A stretch of 52,650 nucleotides of DNA from JAWOJB01 sp046484325 (GTDB taxonomy: Bacteria; Actinomycetota; Acidimicrobiia; Spongiisociales; ZC4RG35). The stretch lies in assembly GCA_046484325.1 (NCBI GenBank), contig JAWOJB010000087.1, positions 1-52,650 of the forward strand, given 5' to 3'. Of this stretch, positions 39,015 through 47,876 are shown in pieces. Numbering within the stretch: position 1 is the stretch's first letter; the number at the start of each line of letters is the position of its first letter. The notes under the pieces are model-generated. The model worked only from the letters and a program-made list of their open reading frames with translations. It was not told the origin of the DNA and did not search any database. The position numbers were made by a program, and so were the translations under genes.

Positions 39015-40619
39015 ATGAACCCCCGCGACGTCTCCACTACCCAGCTCACACCCCTGCTCTTCCTCGAGCGGTCGGCCGAGGTGTTTCCCGAGCGCACCGC
39101 CACCGCCTACGGGAGCCGCCGGTCGACCTACGCCGAGATGGCCGCCGAGGCCACCCGGCTGGCATCGGCGCTCGAGGCCTCGGGGATCGGGCCCGGGGAC
39201 CGGGTCGCCTACCTGCTGCCGAATCTGCCCGAGATGCTGGTCGCCCACTTCGGGGTGCCGCTGGCGCGGGCCGTGCTGGTCGCGATCAACACCCGCCTGT
39301 CCGGTCCGGAGATCGAGTACATCCTCCGGCACTCGAGCTCGAAGCTGCTCGTCGTGGACACCGAGCTCTTGCCGGTCGTGGCGCCCCACCTCGATGCGTG
39401 CCCGGACCTGGCCGAGGTCGTCACCGTCAACGACGCCGGGATCGCGCCGGTCCGGGCCACGGCCGAATATGCCGACCTGCTCGCCCGGGGGGACGGCACG
39501 TCACGGCCCTGGAGGGTGGACGACGAGCACCGGCCCATCTCGATCAACTACACCTCGGGGACCACGGGCCGCCCGAAGGGCGTCCAGTACACCCACCGCG
39601 GCGCCTACCTCAACGCCCTCGCCGAGGTGTTCCACTCCAGGCACGACACGGACTCGGTCTACCTCTGGACGCTCCCGATGTTCCATTGCAACGGCTGGTG
39701 CACCACCTGGGGGGTGACGGCCGTGGGAGGCACCCACGTCTGCCTGCGCGCGGTCGACCCGGCCCGGATCTGGGAGCTTATCGACGCCGAGGGGGTCACC
39801 CACCTCAACGGCGCCCCCACCGTGCTGATCTCGCTCGCCAACCACCCGTCCGCCCACCGGCTCGCACGGGAGGTCACCGTGACGACGGCGGGGGCACCCC
39901 CCAGCCCCACGATCATCGGGCAGATGCAGGAGCTCGGCGCCCGGGTGGTCCACGTGTACGGACTGACCGAGACCTACGGGCCCTACACGGTCTGCGAGTG
40001 GCGCCCGGAGTGGGCGGGCCTCGCCCTGGCCGACCGGGCGGCGATGATGGCCCGTCAGGGGGTTGCCTTCCTCGGTGCAGACCCCATCCGGGTCGTGGAC
40101 GAGGAGATGCGGGACGTCCCCCGCGACGGGCGGACGATGGGCGAGGTGGTCATGCGGGGAAACAACGTGATGGCCGGCTACTTCGCCGACCCCGACGCCA
40201 CCGAGGCGGCCTTCCGGGGAGGCTGGTTCCACTCTGGGGATCTCGGCGTGTGGCACCCGGACGGTTACATCGAGCTCCGGGATCGCGCCAAGGACATCAT
40301 CGTGTCGGGGGGTGAGAACATCTCGACCATCGAGGTCGAACAGGCGATCGTGAGCCATCCGGCGGTTCTGGAGTGCGCGGTCGTGGCCGTCCCGCACGCC
40401 CACTGGGGAGAGCGCCCCAAGGCGTTCGTCGTGCTCAAGGAGGGTGAGGATCTCGGACCAGAGGAGATCATCGACCACGTCAAGACCCGGCTGGCGCGCT
40501 TCAAGGCGCCGGACTCGGTCGACGTGGTGACCGCCCTCCCCAAGACCTCGACCGGCAAGATCCAGAAGTACGTGCTGCGAGAGCAGGAGTGGGCGGGACA
40601 CGACAAGCGGGTCCACTGA
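39015..40619 (+). CDS. acyl-CoA synthetase (AMP-forming)
   Basis: 534 residues from ATG 39015, 16 bases after echA. ANL-family motifs: YTSGTTGRPKGVQYTHRG, the mid-region VYGLTETYGPYTVCEW, GWFHSGDLGVWHPDGYIELRDRAKDIIVSGGENIS and the C-terminal catalytic lysine PKTSTGKIQK. It activates a medium- or long-chain fatty acid to its CoA ester (FadD/AlkK-like). It is followed by pyrG with its own promoter. Confidence 0.9.
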   Translation: MNPRDVSTTQLTPLLFLERSAEVFPERTATAYGSRRSTYAEMAAEATRLASALEASGIGPGDRVAYLLPNLPEMLVAHFGVPLARAVLVAINTRLSGPEIEYILRHSSSKLLVVDTELLPVVAPHLDACPDLAEVVTVNDAGIAPVRATAEYADLLARGDGTSRPWRVDDEHRPISINYTSGTTGRPKGVQYTHRGAYLNALAEVFHSRHDTDSVYLWTLPMFHCNGWCTTWGVTAVGGTHVCLRAVDPARIWELIDAEGVTHLNGAPTVLISLANHPSAHRLAREVTVTTAGAPPSPTIIGQMQELGARVVHVYGLTETYGPYTVCEWRPEWAGLALADRAAMMARQGVAFLGADPIRVVDEEMRDVPRDGRTMGEVVMRGNNVMAGYFADPDATEAAFRGGWFHSGDLGVWHPDGYIELRDRAKDIIVSGGENISTIEVEQAIVSHPAVLECAVVAVPHAHWGERPKAFVVLKEGEDLGPEEIIDHVKTRLARFKAPDSVDVVTALPKTSTGKIQKYVLREQEWAGHDKRVH

Positions 40620-40648
40620 GGCGTCACCGGCGCGCCGGGTCGGGGTGG

Positions 40649-40654
40649 TACCGT
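40649..40654 (+). promoter_or_regulatory. -10 hexamer TACCGT of pyrG, leaderless start
   Basis: TACCGT ends 8 bases before GTG 40663 (11 before ATG 40666), with no Shine-Dalgarno sequence. Confidence 0.45.
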
Positions 40655-40662
40655 GGGTTCCC

Positions 40663-42387
40663 GTGATGAACGAGCCCACCATCCCGGGTCATCACGGCCC
40701 ACCCGCCCAGTACCCCGAAGGCCAGTACCCCGAAGGCTCTGCCACCCGGTACGTGTTCGTCACCGGTGGCGTCGTGTCCAGCCTCGGCAAAGGGATCACC
40801 GCCGCCTCGCTCGGGCGGCTGCTGAAGGCGAGGGGCCTCCGGGTGATCTCGCAGAAGCTCGATCCCTACATCAACGTCGACCCCGGCACGATGAACCCCT
40901 TCCAGCACGGCGAGGTGTTCGTCACGGAGGACGGCGGTGAGACCGACCTCGACCTCGGCCACTACGAGCGCTACACGGGCGTCAACCTGCGTCGATCCTC
41001 GAACGTGACCTCCGGGTCGGTCTACCTCTCGGTCATCCAGAAGGAGCGGCGGGGCGACTACCTCGGCGACACCGTCCAGGTCATTCCCCACATCACCAAC
41101 GAGATCAAGGCGCGGATCCGCAAGGTGGGCGACGACGACGGGGTGGACGTCGTCATCACCGAGGTGGGCGGCACCGTGGGAGACATCGAGAGCCTCCCGT
41201 TTCTCGAGGCGATCCGCCAGTTCGGCAACGACGTAGGCCGCTCCAACGTCCTCTATCTCCACGTGACGCTCGTGCCCTACATCGCCTCGTCCGAGGAGCT
41301 GAAGACCAAGCCCACCCAGCACTCGGTGGCCGAGCTGCGATCGAAGGGCATCAGCCCCGACGTGATCGTCGTCCGATCCGATCGCGCCATCGACGACGGG
41401 GTTCGCCGCAAGATCTCCCTCTTCTGCGACGTGCCCCCGCGAGCCGTGATCAACGCCCCCGACGCCCGTGACATCTACGAGGTCCCGCTCGTGCTCCACG
41501 AGGGCGGTCTCGACCAGGTCGTGTGCGATCGTCTCGGGCTCGTCACCGGCCCCCCCGAGCTCACCGCGTGGCGGAGCATGGTCGACCACGCCCTCAACGC
41601 CACCCGGCCGGTCACGGTGGGGATCGTCGGCAAGTACGTCGACCTCCCCGACGCCTATCTGTCGGTCGTCGAGTCACTGCGCCACGCGGCGGCCGCCAAC
41701 GACCTCGCACTCGACCTGCGCTGGATCCCCAGCGAGGAGCTCACGGGCATGCTCGCCGAGGCGTACCTCGAGGACGTCGACGCCGTCGTCGTCCCGGGGG
41801 GCTTCGGCTACCGGGGGGTGGAGGGCAAGATCGCGGCCATTCGTTACGCCCGAGAGCGGGGCATCCCCTTCCTCGGCCTCTGCCTCGGGCTGCAATGCGC
41901 CATCATCGAGTTCGCCCGTACGGTGCTCGGGTACGCCGAGGCGAACTCGAGCGAATTCGACCCCACCACCCCGCATCCCGTCATCGATCTCATGGCCAGT
42001 CAGGCGGGGATCGAGGAGAAGGGAGGGACGATGCGCCTCGGCCTCTATCCGGCCAAGCTGGCCGAGGGGTCGCTCGTGCGTCAGCTGTACGGCTCCGAGC
42101 TCATCTACGAGCGGCATCGCCACCGCTGGGAGGTCAACAACCGGTACCGCAAGGACCTGGAGGCGGCGGGCATGCGGCTCTCGGGCATCTCCCCCGACGA
42201 GTCGCTCGTGGAGTTCATCGAGATCCCCGAGCACCCCTTCTTCGTGGCGACCCAGGCCCATCCCGAGTTCCGGTCCCGCCCCGACGACCCGCATCCCCTC
42301 TTCGTAGCGCTGGTCGCGGCCGGCGGGCGCCGCCGGGCGGTGCGCCCCTCCCCTTCACCGTCTCAACCGGTCGAGACCCTGCGGTGA
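40663..42387 (+). CDS. pyrG: CTP synthase
   Basis: 574 residues from GTG 40663 (or 573 from the ATG two residues... at 40666). An N-terminal extension of about 25 residues contains a tandem repeat of QYPEG. The synthetase domain follows (YVFVTGGVVSSLGKGITAASLGRLLKARG ... LDPYINVDPGTMNPFQHGEVFVTEDGGETDLDLGHYER), then a class-I glutaminase with nucleophile Cys in LGLCLGLQCA. It makes CTP from UTP and glutamine. It heads the long overlapping operon that runs to cmk. Confidence 0.96.
   Translation: MMNEPTIPGHHGPPAQYPEGQYPEGSATRYVFVTGGVVSSLGKGITAASLGRLLKARGLRVISQKLDPYINVDPGTMNPFQHGEVFVTEDGGETDLDLGHYERYTGVNLRRSSNVTSGSVYLSVIQKERRGDYLGDTVQVIPHITNEIKARIRKVGDDDGVDVVITEVGGTVGDIESLPFLEAIRQFGNDVGRSNVLYLHVTLVPYIASSEELKTKPTQHSVAELRSKGISPDVIVVRSDRAIDDGVRRKISLFCDVPPRAVINAPDARDIYEVPLVLHEGGLDQVVCDRLGLVTGPPELTAWRSMVDHALNATRPVTVGIVGKYVDLPDAYLSVVESLRHAAAANDLALDLRWIPSEELTGMLAEAYLEDVDAVVVPGGFGYRGVEGKIAAIRYARERGIPFLGLCLGLQCAIIEFARTVLGYAEANSSEFDPTTPHPVIDLMASQAGIEEKGGTMRLGLYPAKLAEGSLVRQLYGSELIYERHRHRWEVNNRYRKDLEAAGMRLSGISPDESLVEFIEIPEHPFFVATQAHPEFRSRPDDPHPLFVALVAAGGRRRAVRPSPSPSQPVETLR
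40708..40737 (+). repeat. 15-bp tandem duplication in the 5' end of pyrG
   Basis: CAGTACCCCGAAGGC occurs twice in direct succession (40708-40722, 40723-40737), encoding QYPEG twice in the non-conserved N-terminal extension. In frame, so harmless to the enzyme; probably a recent slippage event. Confidence 0.9.
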
Positions 42388-42920
42388 GCTTCCGTCTCCT
42401 CGGCAGCCGGGCCGTGGGTCGCGGCCGGCTCATGCGATACGAGCGGATGCACCTCAGAACGCCCGGGGGCGGGGTGATCGCCCGGGACGTGGTTCGCCAC
42501 CCGGGTGGGGTGGCCGTGCTGCCGGTCTTCGACGATGGGCGGGTCCTGCTCGTCCGCCAGTACCGGTCCGCCGTCGACCGGCCGGTCTACGAGGTGCCGG
42601 CCGGGGTCCTCGAGAGCGACGACTTCGATCACGAGACCGCCGTTCGCCGAGAGCTCGAGGAAGAGGCCGGCCTCCGGGCAGACCGGCTCACCCTCCTGGC
42701 CGTCGTGCACACCTCGCCGGGCTACACCGACGAGGCCCTTCGGGTCTTCGCCGCCGAAGGTATCGTGCGCGTGCCCCGACGCCCGGATGGGGCCGAGGAG
42801 CACGAGGCAGAGCTCGTCGAGATGCGTCTGGAGGAAGCTCTCGCCGCGGTGGACGCAGGTGAGATCACGGACGCCAAGACACAGGTGGCGTTGCTGGCCT
42901 GGGACAGGAGGAAGGCGTGA
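42384..42920 (+). CDS. Nudix hydrolase, ADP-ribose pyrophosphatase-like
   Basis: 178 residues, GTG 42384 overlapping the pyrG stop. VAVLPVFDDGRVLLVRQYRSAVDRPVYEVPAGVLE leads to the Nudix helix AVRRELEEEAGL. One metal-site position preceding the helix (Glu in homologues) is Phe in SDDFDHE. Equivalent to Rv1700, an ADP-ribose/Ap-type pyrophosphatase lying after pyrG in mycobacteria. Confidence 0.88.
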   Translation: MSFRLLGSRAVGRGRLMRYERMHLRTPGGGVIARDVVRHPGGVAVLPVFDDGRVLLVRQYRSAVDRPVYEVPAGVLESDDFDHETAVRRELEEEAGLRADRLTLLAVVHTSPGYTDEALRVFAAEGIVRVPRRPDGAEEHEAELVEMRLEEALAAVDAGEITDAKTQVALLAWDRRKA

Positions 42921-44038
42921 TCGTTGGTGTTCCCTGTGAGGTCAAGACGTCGGAGTTTCGGGTGGCGATCACCCCGGTCGGGGTGCGCGAGCTGACCTCC
43001 CACGGCCACACCGTGCTGATCGAGCGCCACGCCGGGGAGGGCTCGGTGATCCACGACGAGGAATACGAGGCCCAGGGAGCAACGGTCGTCCCCGACGCCG
43101 AGGACGTGTTCGCCGACGCCGAGATGATCCTCAAAGTCAAGGAGCCCCAACCACAGGAGGTGGAGCGGTTCCGGGCAGGTCAACTCCTGTTCACCTATCT
43201 CCACCTGGCGGCGTACCCCCACCTGGCCCATGCGCTCGTGAAGCGGGGGATCGTCGCGGTCGGGTACGAGACCGTCGAGATGCCCGACCGCAGCCTGCCG
43301 TTGCTCGCCCCGATGTCGGAGATCGCCGGGCGGATGGCCACCCAGGTCGGCGCCTACTTCCTCGAGCGGGCGCAGGGTGGCCGGGGCGTCCTGCTGGGCG
43401 GGGTGTCAGGGGTGAAGCCCGGCAAGGTCGTGGTGATCGGCGCCGGCATGGCCGGCTACAACGCCGCCATCATCGCGATGGGCATGCAGGCGGACGTCGT
43501 GGTGCTCGACCGCGACCTCAACAAGCTGCGCATGATCGACCGGATCCACCAGGGCCAGATCGTGACCCTCGCGTCGAACCGGCTCACCCTCGAGGAATTG
43601 GTGCTCGACGCCGACCTCGTGATCGGCTCGGTGCTCGTCCCTGGCGCGTCCGCTCCCAAGCTCGTCACCGAGGACATGGTGCGGGCGATGCGACGGGGCT
43701 CGGTCCTCGTCGACGTGGCGATCGACCAGGGCGGCTGCTTCGAGACGAGCCACGAAACCACCCACGAAAACCCGGTGTATGCGGTGCACGACGTCCTGCA
43801 CTACGCGGTCGGCAACATCCCCGGAGCGGTTCCCCACACGTCGACCTACGCGCTCACCAACGCCACCCTGCCGTACGCGTTGACGCTCGCCGATCTCGGC
43901 ATCCGGGGCGCGATCGTCGAACACCCCGAGCTGCTCGGTGGCATCAACGTCGTCGGACCGTCGATCACGAACCAGGCCGTCGCCGCCAGCCTGGGCCTTC
44001 CGTTCCAGGACCCGGTGGAGGCCCTGTCGACGGCGTGA
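42917..44038 (+). CDS. ald: alanine dehydrogenase
   Basis: 373 residues, full length. MIVGVPCEVKTSEFRVAITPVGVREL at the N-terminus, LKVKEPQ with substrate Lys, YLHLAAYPHLAHAL with catalytic His, and the NAD site VVVIGAGMAGYNAAIIAMGMQADVVVLD. It interconverts L-alanine and pyruvate plus ammonia with NAD(H). Unusual position: between a Nudix gene and xerD, overlapping both by 4 bases. Confidence 0.95.
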   Translation: MIVGVPCEVKTSEFRVAITPVGVRELTSHGHTVLIERHAGEGSVIHDEEYEAQGATVVPDAEDVFADAEMILKVKEPQPQEVERFRAGQLLFTYLHLAAYPHLAHALVKRGIVAVGYETVEMPDRSLPLLAPMSEIAGRMATQVGAYFLERAQGGRGVLLGGVSGVKPGKVVVIGAGMAGYNAAIIAMGMQADVVVLDRDLNKLRMIDRIHQGQIVTLASNRLTLEELVLDADLVIGSVLVPGASAPKLVTEDMVRAMRRGSVLVDVAIDQGGCFETSHETTHENPVYAVHDVLHYAVGNIPGAVPHTSTYALTNATLPYALTLADLGIRGAIVEHPELLGGINVVGPSITNQAVAASLGLPFQDPVEALSTA

Positions 44039-44916
44039 CCAGCGCACTCGGGGCCGGCGTCGAGGCGTATCTGGCATCCCTTGCGGTCGATCGCGGTCTG
44101 TCCCGCAACACCATCACGGCCTATCGCCGCGATCTGACCGACTATCTGGCATTCCTCGACGGGCGGCTGCCCGAGCCAGTCGAGGTCGAGGCGTACCTCC
44201 GGCGGCTCGATGCGTCGGGACGATCGTCGGCCACCATCGCCCGACGCCTGTCGGCGGTCCGCGGGCTGCATCGGTTCCTCGTCTCCGAGGGCCTGGCGGA
44301 GACCGACCCGACGGTGCTCGTCGACCGGCCACGGCGGCTCCAGGGACTGCCCAAGGCACTCACGGTCGAGGAGGTGCTGGCGCTGCTCGACACTCCCGAT
44401 CGGGCCACCGTGAAGGGACGTCGTGATGCCGCGCTCCTCGAGTTCCTCTACGCCACCGGGGCTCGGGTCTCCGAGGCGCTCGCCCTCGATCTCGTCTCGC
44501 TCGACCTGGAGGAGGCGACCGTTCGTCTGCTCGGCAAGGGCTCGAAAGAGCGTATGGTCCCGGTGGGTCGGGCGGCTCTCGAGGCGATCCGGACGTGGCT
44601 ACCCGATCGTCTCCGGCTCCGGTCCGGCGGCACCGATGCCGTCTTCCTCAACCTGAGAGGGTGGCGTCTCAGCCGGCAGGGGGCGTTCACGATCGTGCGC
44701 CACCACGCCGCTCGGGCGGGCATCCCCGTGGAGGCCGTCTCGCCCCACGTGCTCCGGCACTCGGCTGCGACGCACATGCTGGAGGGCGGCGCCGACCTGA
44801 GAATCGTCCAAGAACTGCTGGGGCACGCTAGTGTGTCCACCACCCAGGTCTACACCCGGGTGTCACCGCGGCATCTCCTCGAGATCTACGTCCAATCACA
44901 CCCGCGAAGCAGATGA
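44035..44916 (+). CDS. xerD: site-specific tyrosine recombinase XerD
   Basis: 293 residues. The N-terminal SAM-like core-binding domain (VEAYLASLAVDRGLSRNTITAYRRDLTDYLAFL) is followed by the catalytic domain: Arg in ATGARVSEALAL, Lys in GKGSKERMVP, HxxR in HVLRHSAATHML, His in LLGHASVSTTQVYTRV with nucleophile Tyr. With XerC it resolves chromosome dimers at dif. Clustered with scpA/scpB as in mycobacteria, so it is chromosomal rather than the integrase of the left-end element. Confidence 0.93.
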   Translation: MTSALGAGVEAYLASLAVDRGLSRNTITAYRRDLTDYLAFLDGRLPEPVEVEAYLRRLDASGRSSATIARRLSAVRGLHRFLVSEGLAETDPTVLVDRPRRLQGLPKALTVEEVLALLDTPDRATVKGRRDAALLEFLYATGARVSEALALDLVSLDLEEATVRLLGKGSKERMVPVGRAALEAIRTWLPDRLRLRSGGTDAVFLNLRGWRLSRQGAFTIVRHHAARAGIPVEAVSPHVLRHSAATHMLEGGADLRIVQELLGHASVSTTQVYTRVSPRHLLEIYVQSHPRSR

Positions 44917-45260
44917 CAACCATGGACACCGCTGCAATCGAAGCCGGCCTCCGCGAGGCCAGGTCCAGGCTCGTCCGCCAGATGGAGGACCTGGGCGCCA
45001 CCGACTCTGGCGAGCTCCGTCCGGACGCCGGATTCGAGGAGGGATTCGCCGACGCCGCCGCAGCCACCGCCGAGCGGACCGAGGTGCTGGGCGTCGTCGA
45101 GAGCCTCAAGAGCCAGGTCGACAGCATCGACGCGGCCCTCACCCGAATCGCCGAGGGCGGGTACGGGACCTGCGCATCGTGCGGCAAGGAGATCCCCGCC
45201 GCCCGGCTGGAGGCCCGGCCCGAGTCGATCTACTGCGTCGACTGCAAGTCCCGCCGCTGA
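44913..45260 (+). CDS. DksA/TraR-type zinc-finger protein
   Basis: 115 residues from ATG 44913 (ATGA overlap; ATG 44922 is possible). A coiled-coil N-terminal part (LREARSRLVRQMEDLG) and the C-terminal four-cysteine finger CASCGKEIPAARLEARPESIYCVDC mark the DksA family. It may bind the RNA polymerase secondary channel. The acidic tip residues of E. coli DksA are not clearly conserved. Confidence 0.88.
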   Translation: MTTMDTAAIEAGLREARSRLVRQMEDLGATDSGELRPDAGFEEGFADAAAATAERTEVLGVVESLKSQVDSIDAALTRIAEGGYGTCASCGKEIPAARLEARPESIYCVDCKSRR

Positions 45261-45809
45261 GTGCCCGGCACCTGGTCGCACCTGGCAGCCCGCTTCGTCG
45301 ACGTGGCCGCGGCCCGACCACTCGACTCCGATGAGCTGGCCTGGGTCGAGGGCCGGCTCACCGACTCCGAGCGTTTGGCATTCGTGACGCAGTCCCGTGC
45401 CGACCAGCGGCACGGTCACGATGCCGGTCGTCATGTCGAGGCGCACGGCGGATCGGGCATCGAGGTGAGGGCCGCGCTCCTGCACGACATCGGGAAGCGC
45501 CACGCCCGCCTGGGGTTGTTGGGGCGAACCTGGGCGAGTCTCGCCATCCGGCTCCGGCTCCCGCTGTGGGCCCGCGCCAGGATCTACCGGGATCACGGTC
45601 CCCTCGCCGCCGTCGAACTCGAGCGGTGGGGGGCGGAGACGCTCGTGGTCGATTTCGCCCGCCACCACCACGGACGGCGCCCGCGCACGATCGAGCCGCC
45701 GGTGTGGCAGCGGCTGGAGGACTCGGATCGCGTGACGGTGTTCCACCGAAAAGCGGGCGGTCACGACCAGAATCGGCCCATGCGCGAACCCGGGACGTGG
45801 CGGCCGTGA
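45261..45809 (+). CDS. HD-domain hydrolase
   Basis: 182 residues starting at GTG 45261 immediately after the previous stop. RADQRHGHDAGRHVEAHGGSGIEVRAALLHDIGKRHARLG contains His and the HD pair, and DFARHHHGRRP a further His, as expected of metal-dependent HD phosphohydrolases. Residues 90-115 look amphipathic. The substrate is unknown; its place before scpA is conserved enough in actinobacteria to be named 'HD domain protein' but no more. Confidence 0.78.
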   Translation: MPGTWSHLAARFVDVAAARPLDSDELAWVEGRLTDSERLAFVTQSRADQRHGHDAGRHVEAHGGSGIEVRAALLHDIGKRHARLGLLGRTWASLAIRLRLPLWARARIYRDHGPLAAVELERWGAETLVVDFARHHHGRRPRTIEPPVWQRLEDSDRVTVFHRKAGGHDQNRPMREPGTWRP

Positions 45810-46570
45810 GCTATCACGTGAAGACGGCGGTATTCGAGGGGCCCCTCGACCTGCTGTTGCAGCTGGTGACCCGCCACCAGGTCGACGTGGCCTCGTTGAG
45901 CCTCGGTGACCTCGTCACCGAGTACCTGTCTTACCTCGAGGAGATGCGGTTGCTCGACCTCGAGATAACCAGCGAGTTCCTGTTGATCGCCGCCACCCTC
46001 GTCCAGCTCAAGATCCGCCGGCTGCTGCCCGTCGACACCGAGGTGGATTTCGACGAGGAGCTCTCCCTCATGGAAGAGCGCGATCGTCTGCTCTCGCGGC
46101 TGCTCGCCTGTGTCACCTTCAAGGACGTGGCGGCGGTGCTCTCGCTGCGGATGGAGGAGGCGAACCGCCACGTGCCCAGGGTGTCGGGCATCGACCAGCA
46201 GATCCGCCGGCTCGCTCCCGACATCGTCCTGTCGGTCGACGCCGACGGTCTGGCCGCCCTGGCCGCGCGGGCGCTCGCGCGCTGGCGATCCGAACCCGAT
46301 CTCGACCACCTCGACCTCGAGCTGCCATCAGTGCAGGCGGCGCTCGACGAGTTGCGGGCGAGGGTGGTCGACAGCGCCGAGACGACCTTCGATGACCTCG
46401 TAGCCCACTGTCAACGGCCGGTCGAGGTCGCCGCCTATTTCCTGGCCCTCCTGGAGCTCGCCCGATGGGGCATGGTCGAACTCGCCCAGCGCGACTGGCT
46501 GGCGAAGATCGAGGTCACTCACCGGCCCATCGACCCCACGGTGCCCCTGCTCTCGGAATGGGCGCCATGA
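45806..46570 (+). CDS. scpA: segregation and condensation protein ScpA
   Basis: 254 residues from GTG 45806. VKTAVFEGPLDLLLQLVTRHQVDVASLSLGDLVTEYLSYLEEM ... FLLIAATLVQLKIRRLLP is the kleisin N-terminal domain, and the C-terminal winged helix (VEVAAYFLALLELARWGMVELAQ) is intact. It bridges SMC heads together with ScpB. Four-base overlaps link it to the HD gene and scpB. Confidence 0.94.
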   Translation: MSYHVKTAVFEGPLDLLLQLVTRHQVDVASLSLGDLVTEYLSYLEEMRLLDLEITSEFLLIAATLVQLKIRRLLPVDTEVDFDEELSLMEERDRLLSRLLACVTFKDVAAVLSLRMEEANRHVPRVSGIDQQIRRLAPDIVLSVDADGLAALAARALARWRSEPDLDHLDLELPSVQAALDELRARVVDSAETTFDDLVAHCQRPVEVAAYFLALLELARWGMVELAQRDWLAKIEVTHRPIDPTVPLLSEWAP

Positions 46571-47127
46571 TCGACTCCTCGGGCGCCCTCGAGGCGATCC
46601 TGTTCGTGACCGAGGCGCCGGTTCCCGAGTCCGAGCTCGCCGAGGTCCTGGAGGTGCCGGTGGACGAGGTCGCCGCCCTGCTCGAAGGACTCGCGGGTCG
46701 CCTCGCCGAGCGAGGGAGCGCACTCGAGATCCGGCGGACCGCCGGCGGCTGGCGCCTCTACACCCGACCCGACGCCTACCCGTATCTCGAGCGGTTCTCG
46801 GCCAGCGCCACGGCTCGCCGTCTCTCGGCCGCCGCGCTCGAAACCCTGGCGGTCGTGGCCTACCGCCAACCGGTGTCGCGGGGCCAGCTGGCCGAACTGC
46901 GCGGGGTCGACTCGGACTCGGCCCTCCGCACGCTCGAACGGCTCGGGCTGGTGGAGGAGGCCGCCCGACTGCCCACTCCCGGGAACCCGGCCGTGTACCG
47001 GACCACGCCGCTCTTCCTCGAGAAGCTGGGGATCGACACGCTCGAGGCCTTACCGCCGCTGGCCGACCACGTGCCCCCCGCCGACGTGGTGGAGACCCTG
47101 GAAGAGACGTTCCGGGCCGAACCGTGA
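46567..47127 (+). CDS. scpB: segregation and condensation protein ScpB
   Basis: 186 residues from ATG 46567. LEAILFVTEAPVPESELAEVLEVPVDEVAALLEGLAGRLAERGSALEIRRTAGGWRLYTRPD and LSAAALETLAVVAYRQPVSRGQLAELRGVDSDSALRTLERLGLVEE are the tandem winged helices. It partners ScpA and SMC. The SMC gene is not in the window. Confidence 0.94.
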   Translation: MIDSSGALEAILFVTEAPVPESELAEVLEVPVDEVAALLEGLAGRLAERGSALEIRRTAGGWRLYTRPDAYPYLERFSASATARRLSAAALETLAVVAYRQPVSRGQLAELRGVDSDSALRTLERLGLVEEAARLPTPGNPAVYRTTPLFLEKLGIDTLEALPPLADHVPPADVVETLEETFRAEP

Positions 47128-47876
47128 GCGACGAGCCGGCTCCGGCCGGCCGGCTACGCCTGCAGCGGGCGATCTCGATGGCAGGGCTGATGTCCCGGCG
47201 GGCGGCAGAGGAGCTGATCCGGGCGGGCCGGATCACGATCGATGGTCGGGTGGCCGTGCTTGGGGATCGGGTCGATCCATCCGGCGAGACGGTCGCCATC
47301 GACGGCGTGCCGGTACCGGTGGCGCCGGGCCTCGTCACCTATCTGCTCTACAAGCCGCCGGGCGTGGTGAGCACCGCCTCCGACCCCCAGGGCCGGCCGA
47401 CGGTGGTCGGCCTCATCCCGAGCGAGGTTCGGCTGTGGCCGGTGGGGCGTCTCGACGTGGAGAGCGAGGGCCTCGTCCTGCTCACGAACGACGGGGAGCT
47501 CACCAACCTCGTCACCCATCCCCGCCACGGTGTGCCGAAGACCTACACCGCGCTCGTCGTCGGTCGCCCCCGGGCGGCGGTGTTGCGGCGGCTCGAGGAG
47601 GGCGTCGACCTCGACGATGGGCCGGCTCGTGCGCTGCGCTGCCGGTTGCTCGATGCCACCCCCGAAGAGGCCCTGGTCGAGGTGGTGATGGGGGAGGGAC
47701 GGAAGCGGGAGGTCCGCCGCATGTTCGACGCCGTCGGGCACCCCGTCCGGCGGCTGGTGCGCACCGCCATCGGGCCGATCCGGGACCCCGGCCTACGACC
47801 AGGGGCATGGCGGCCTCTCGACGTGCACGAGGTGGCCGCCCTGTACGCTGCCGGCCGACCCAGGGCCACGCCATGA
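47124..47876 (+). CDS. rluB: 23S rRNA pseudouridine synthase RluB/RsuA family
   Basis: 250 residues. The N-terminal S4 domain (RLQRAISMAGLMSRRAAEELIRAGRITIDG) precedes the catalytic domain with VGRLDVESEGLVLLTNDGELTN, which contains the catalytic Asp. KTYTALV, GEGRKREVRRMFDAVGHPVRRLVR is typical of RluB. It modifies helix 89/90 uridines of 23S rRNA. The same gene follows scpB in mycobacteria (Rv1711). Confidence 0.92.
   Translation: MSDEPAPAGRLRLQRAISMAGLMSRRAAEELIRAGRITIDGRVAVLGDRVDPSGETVAIDGVPVPVAPGLVTYLLYKPPGVVSTASDPQGRPTVVGLIPSEVRLWPVGRLDVESEGLVLLTNDGELTNLVTHPRHGVPKTYTALVVGRPRAAVLRRLEEGVDLDDGPARALRCRLLDATPEEALVEVVMGEGRKREVRRMFDAVGHPVRRLVRTAIGPIRDPGLRPGAWRPLDVHEVAALYAAGRPRATP

Noticed and set aside
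44035..44916. xerD as the integrase of the left-end element
   Set aside because: It sits in the conserved housekeeping block near scpA/scpB, 44 kb from the tRNA scar, and matches XerD.
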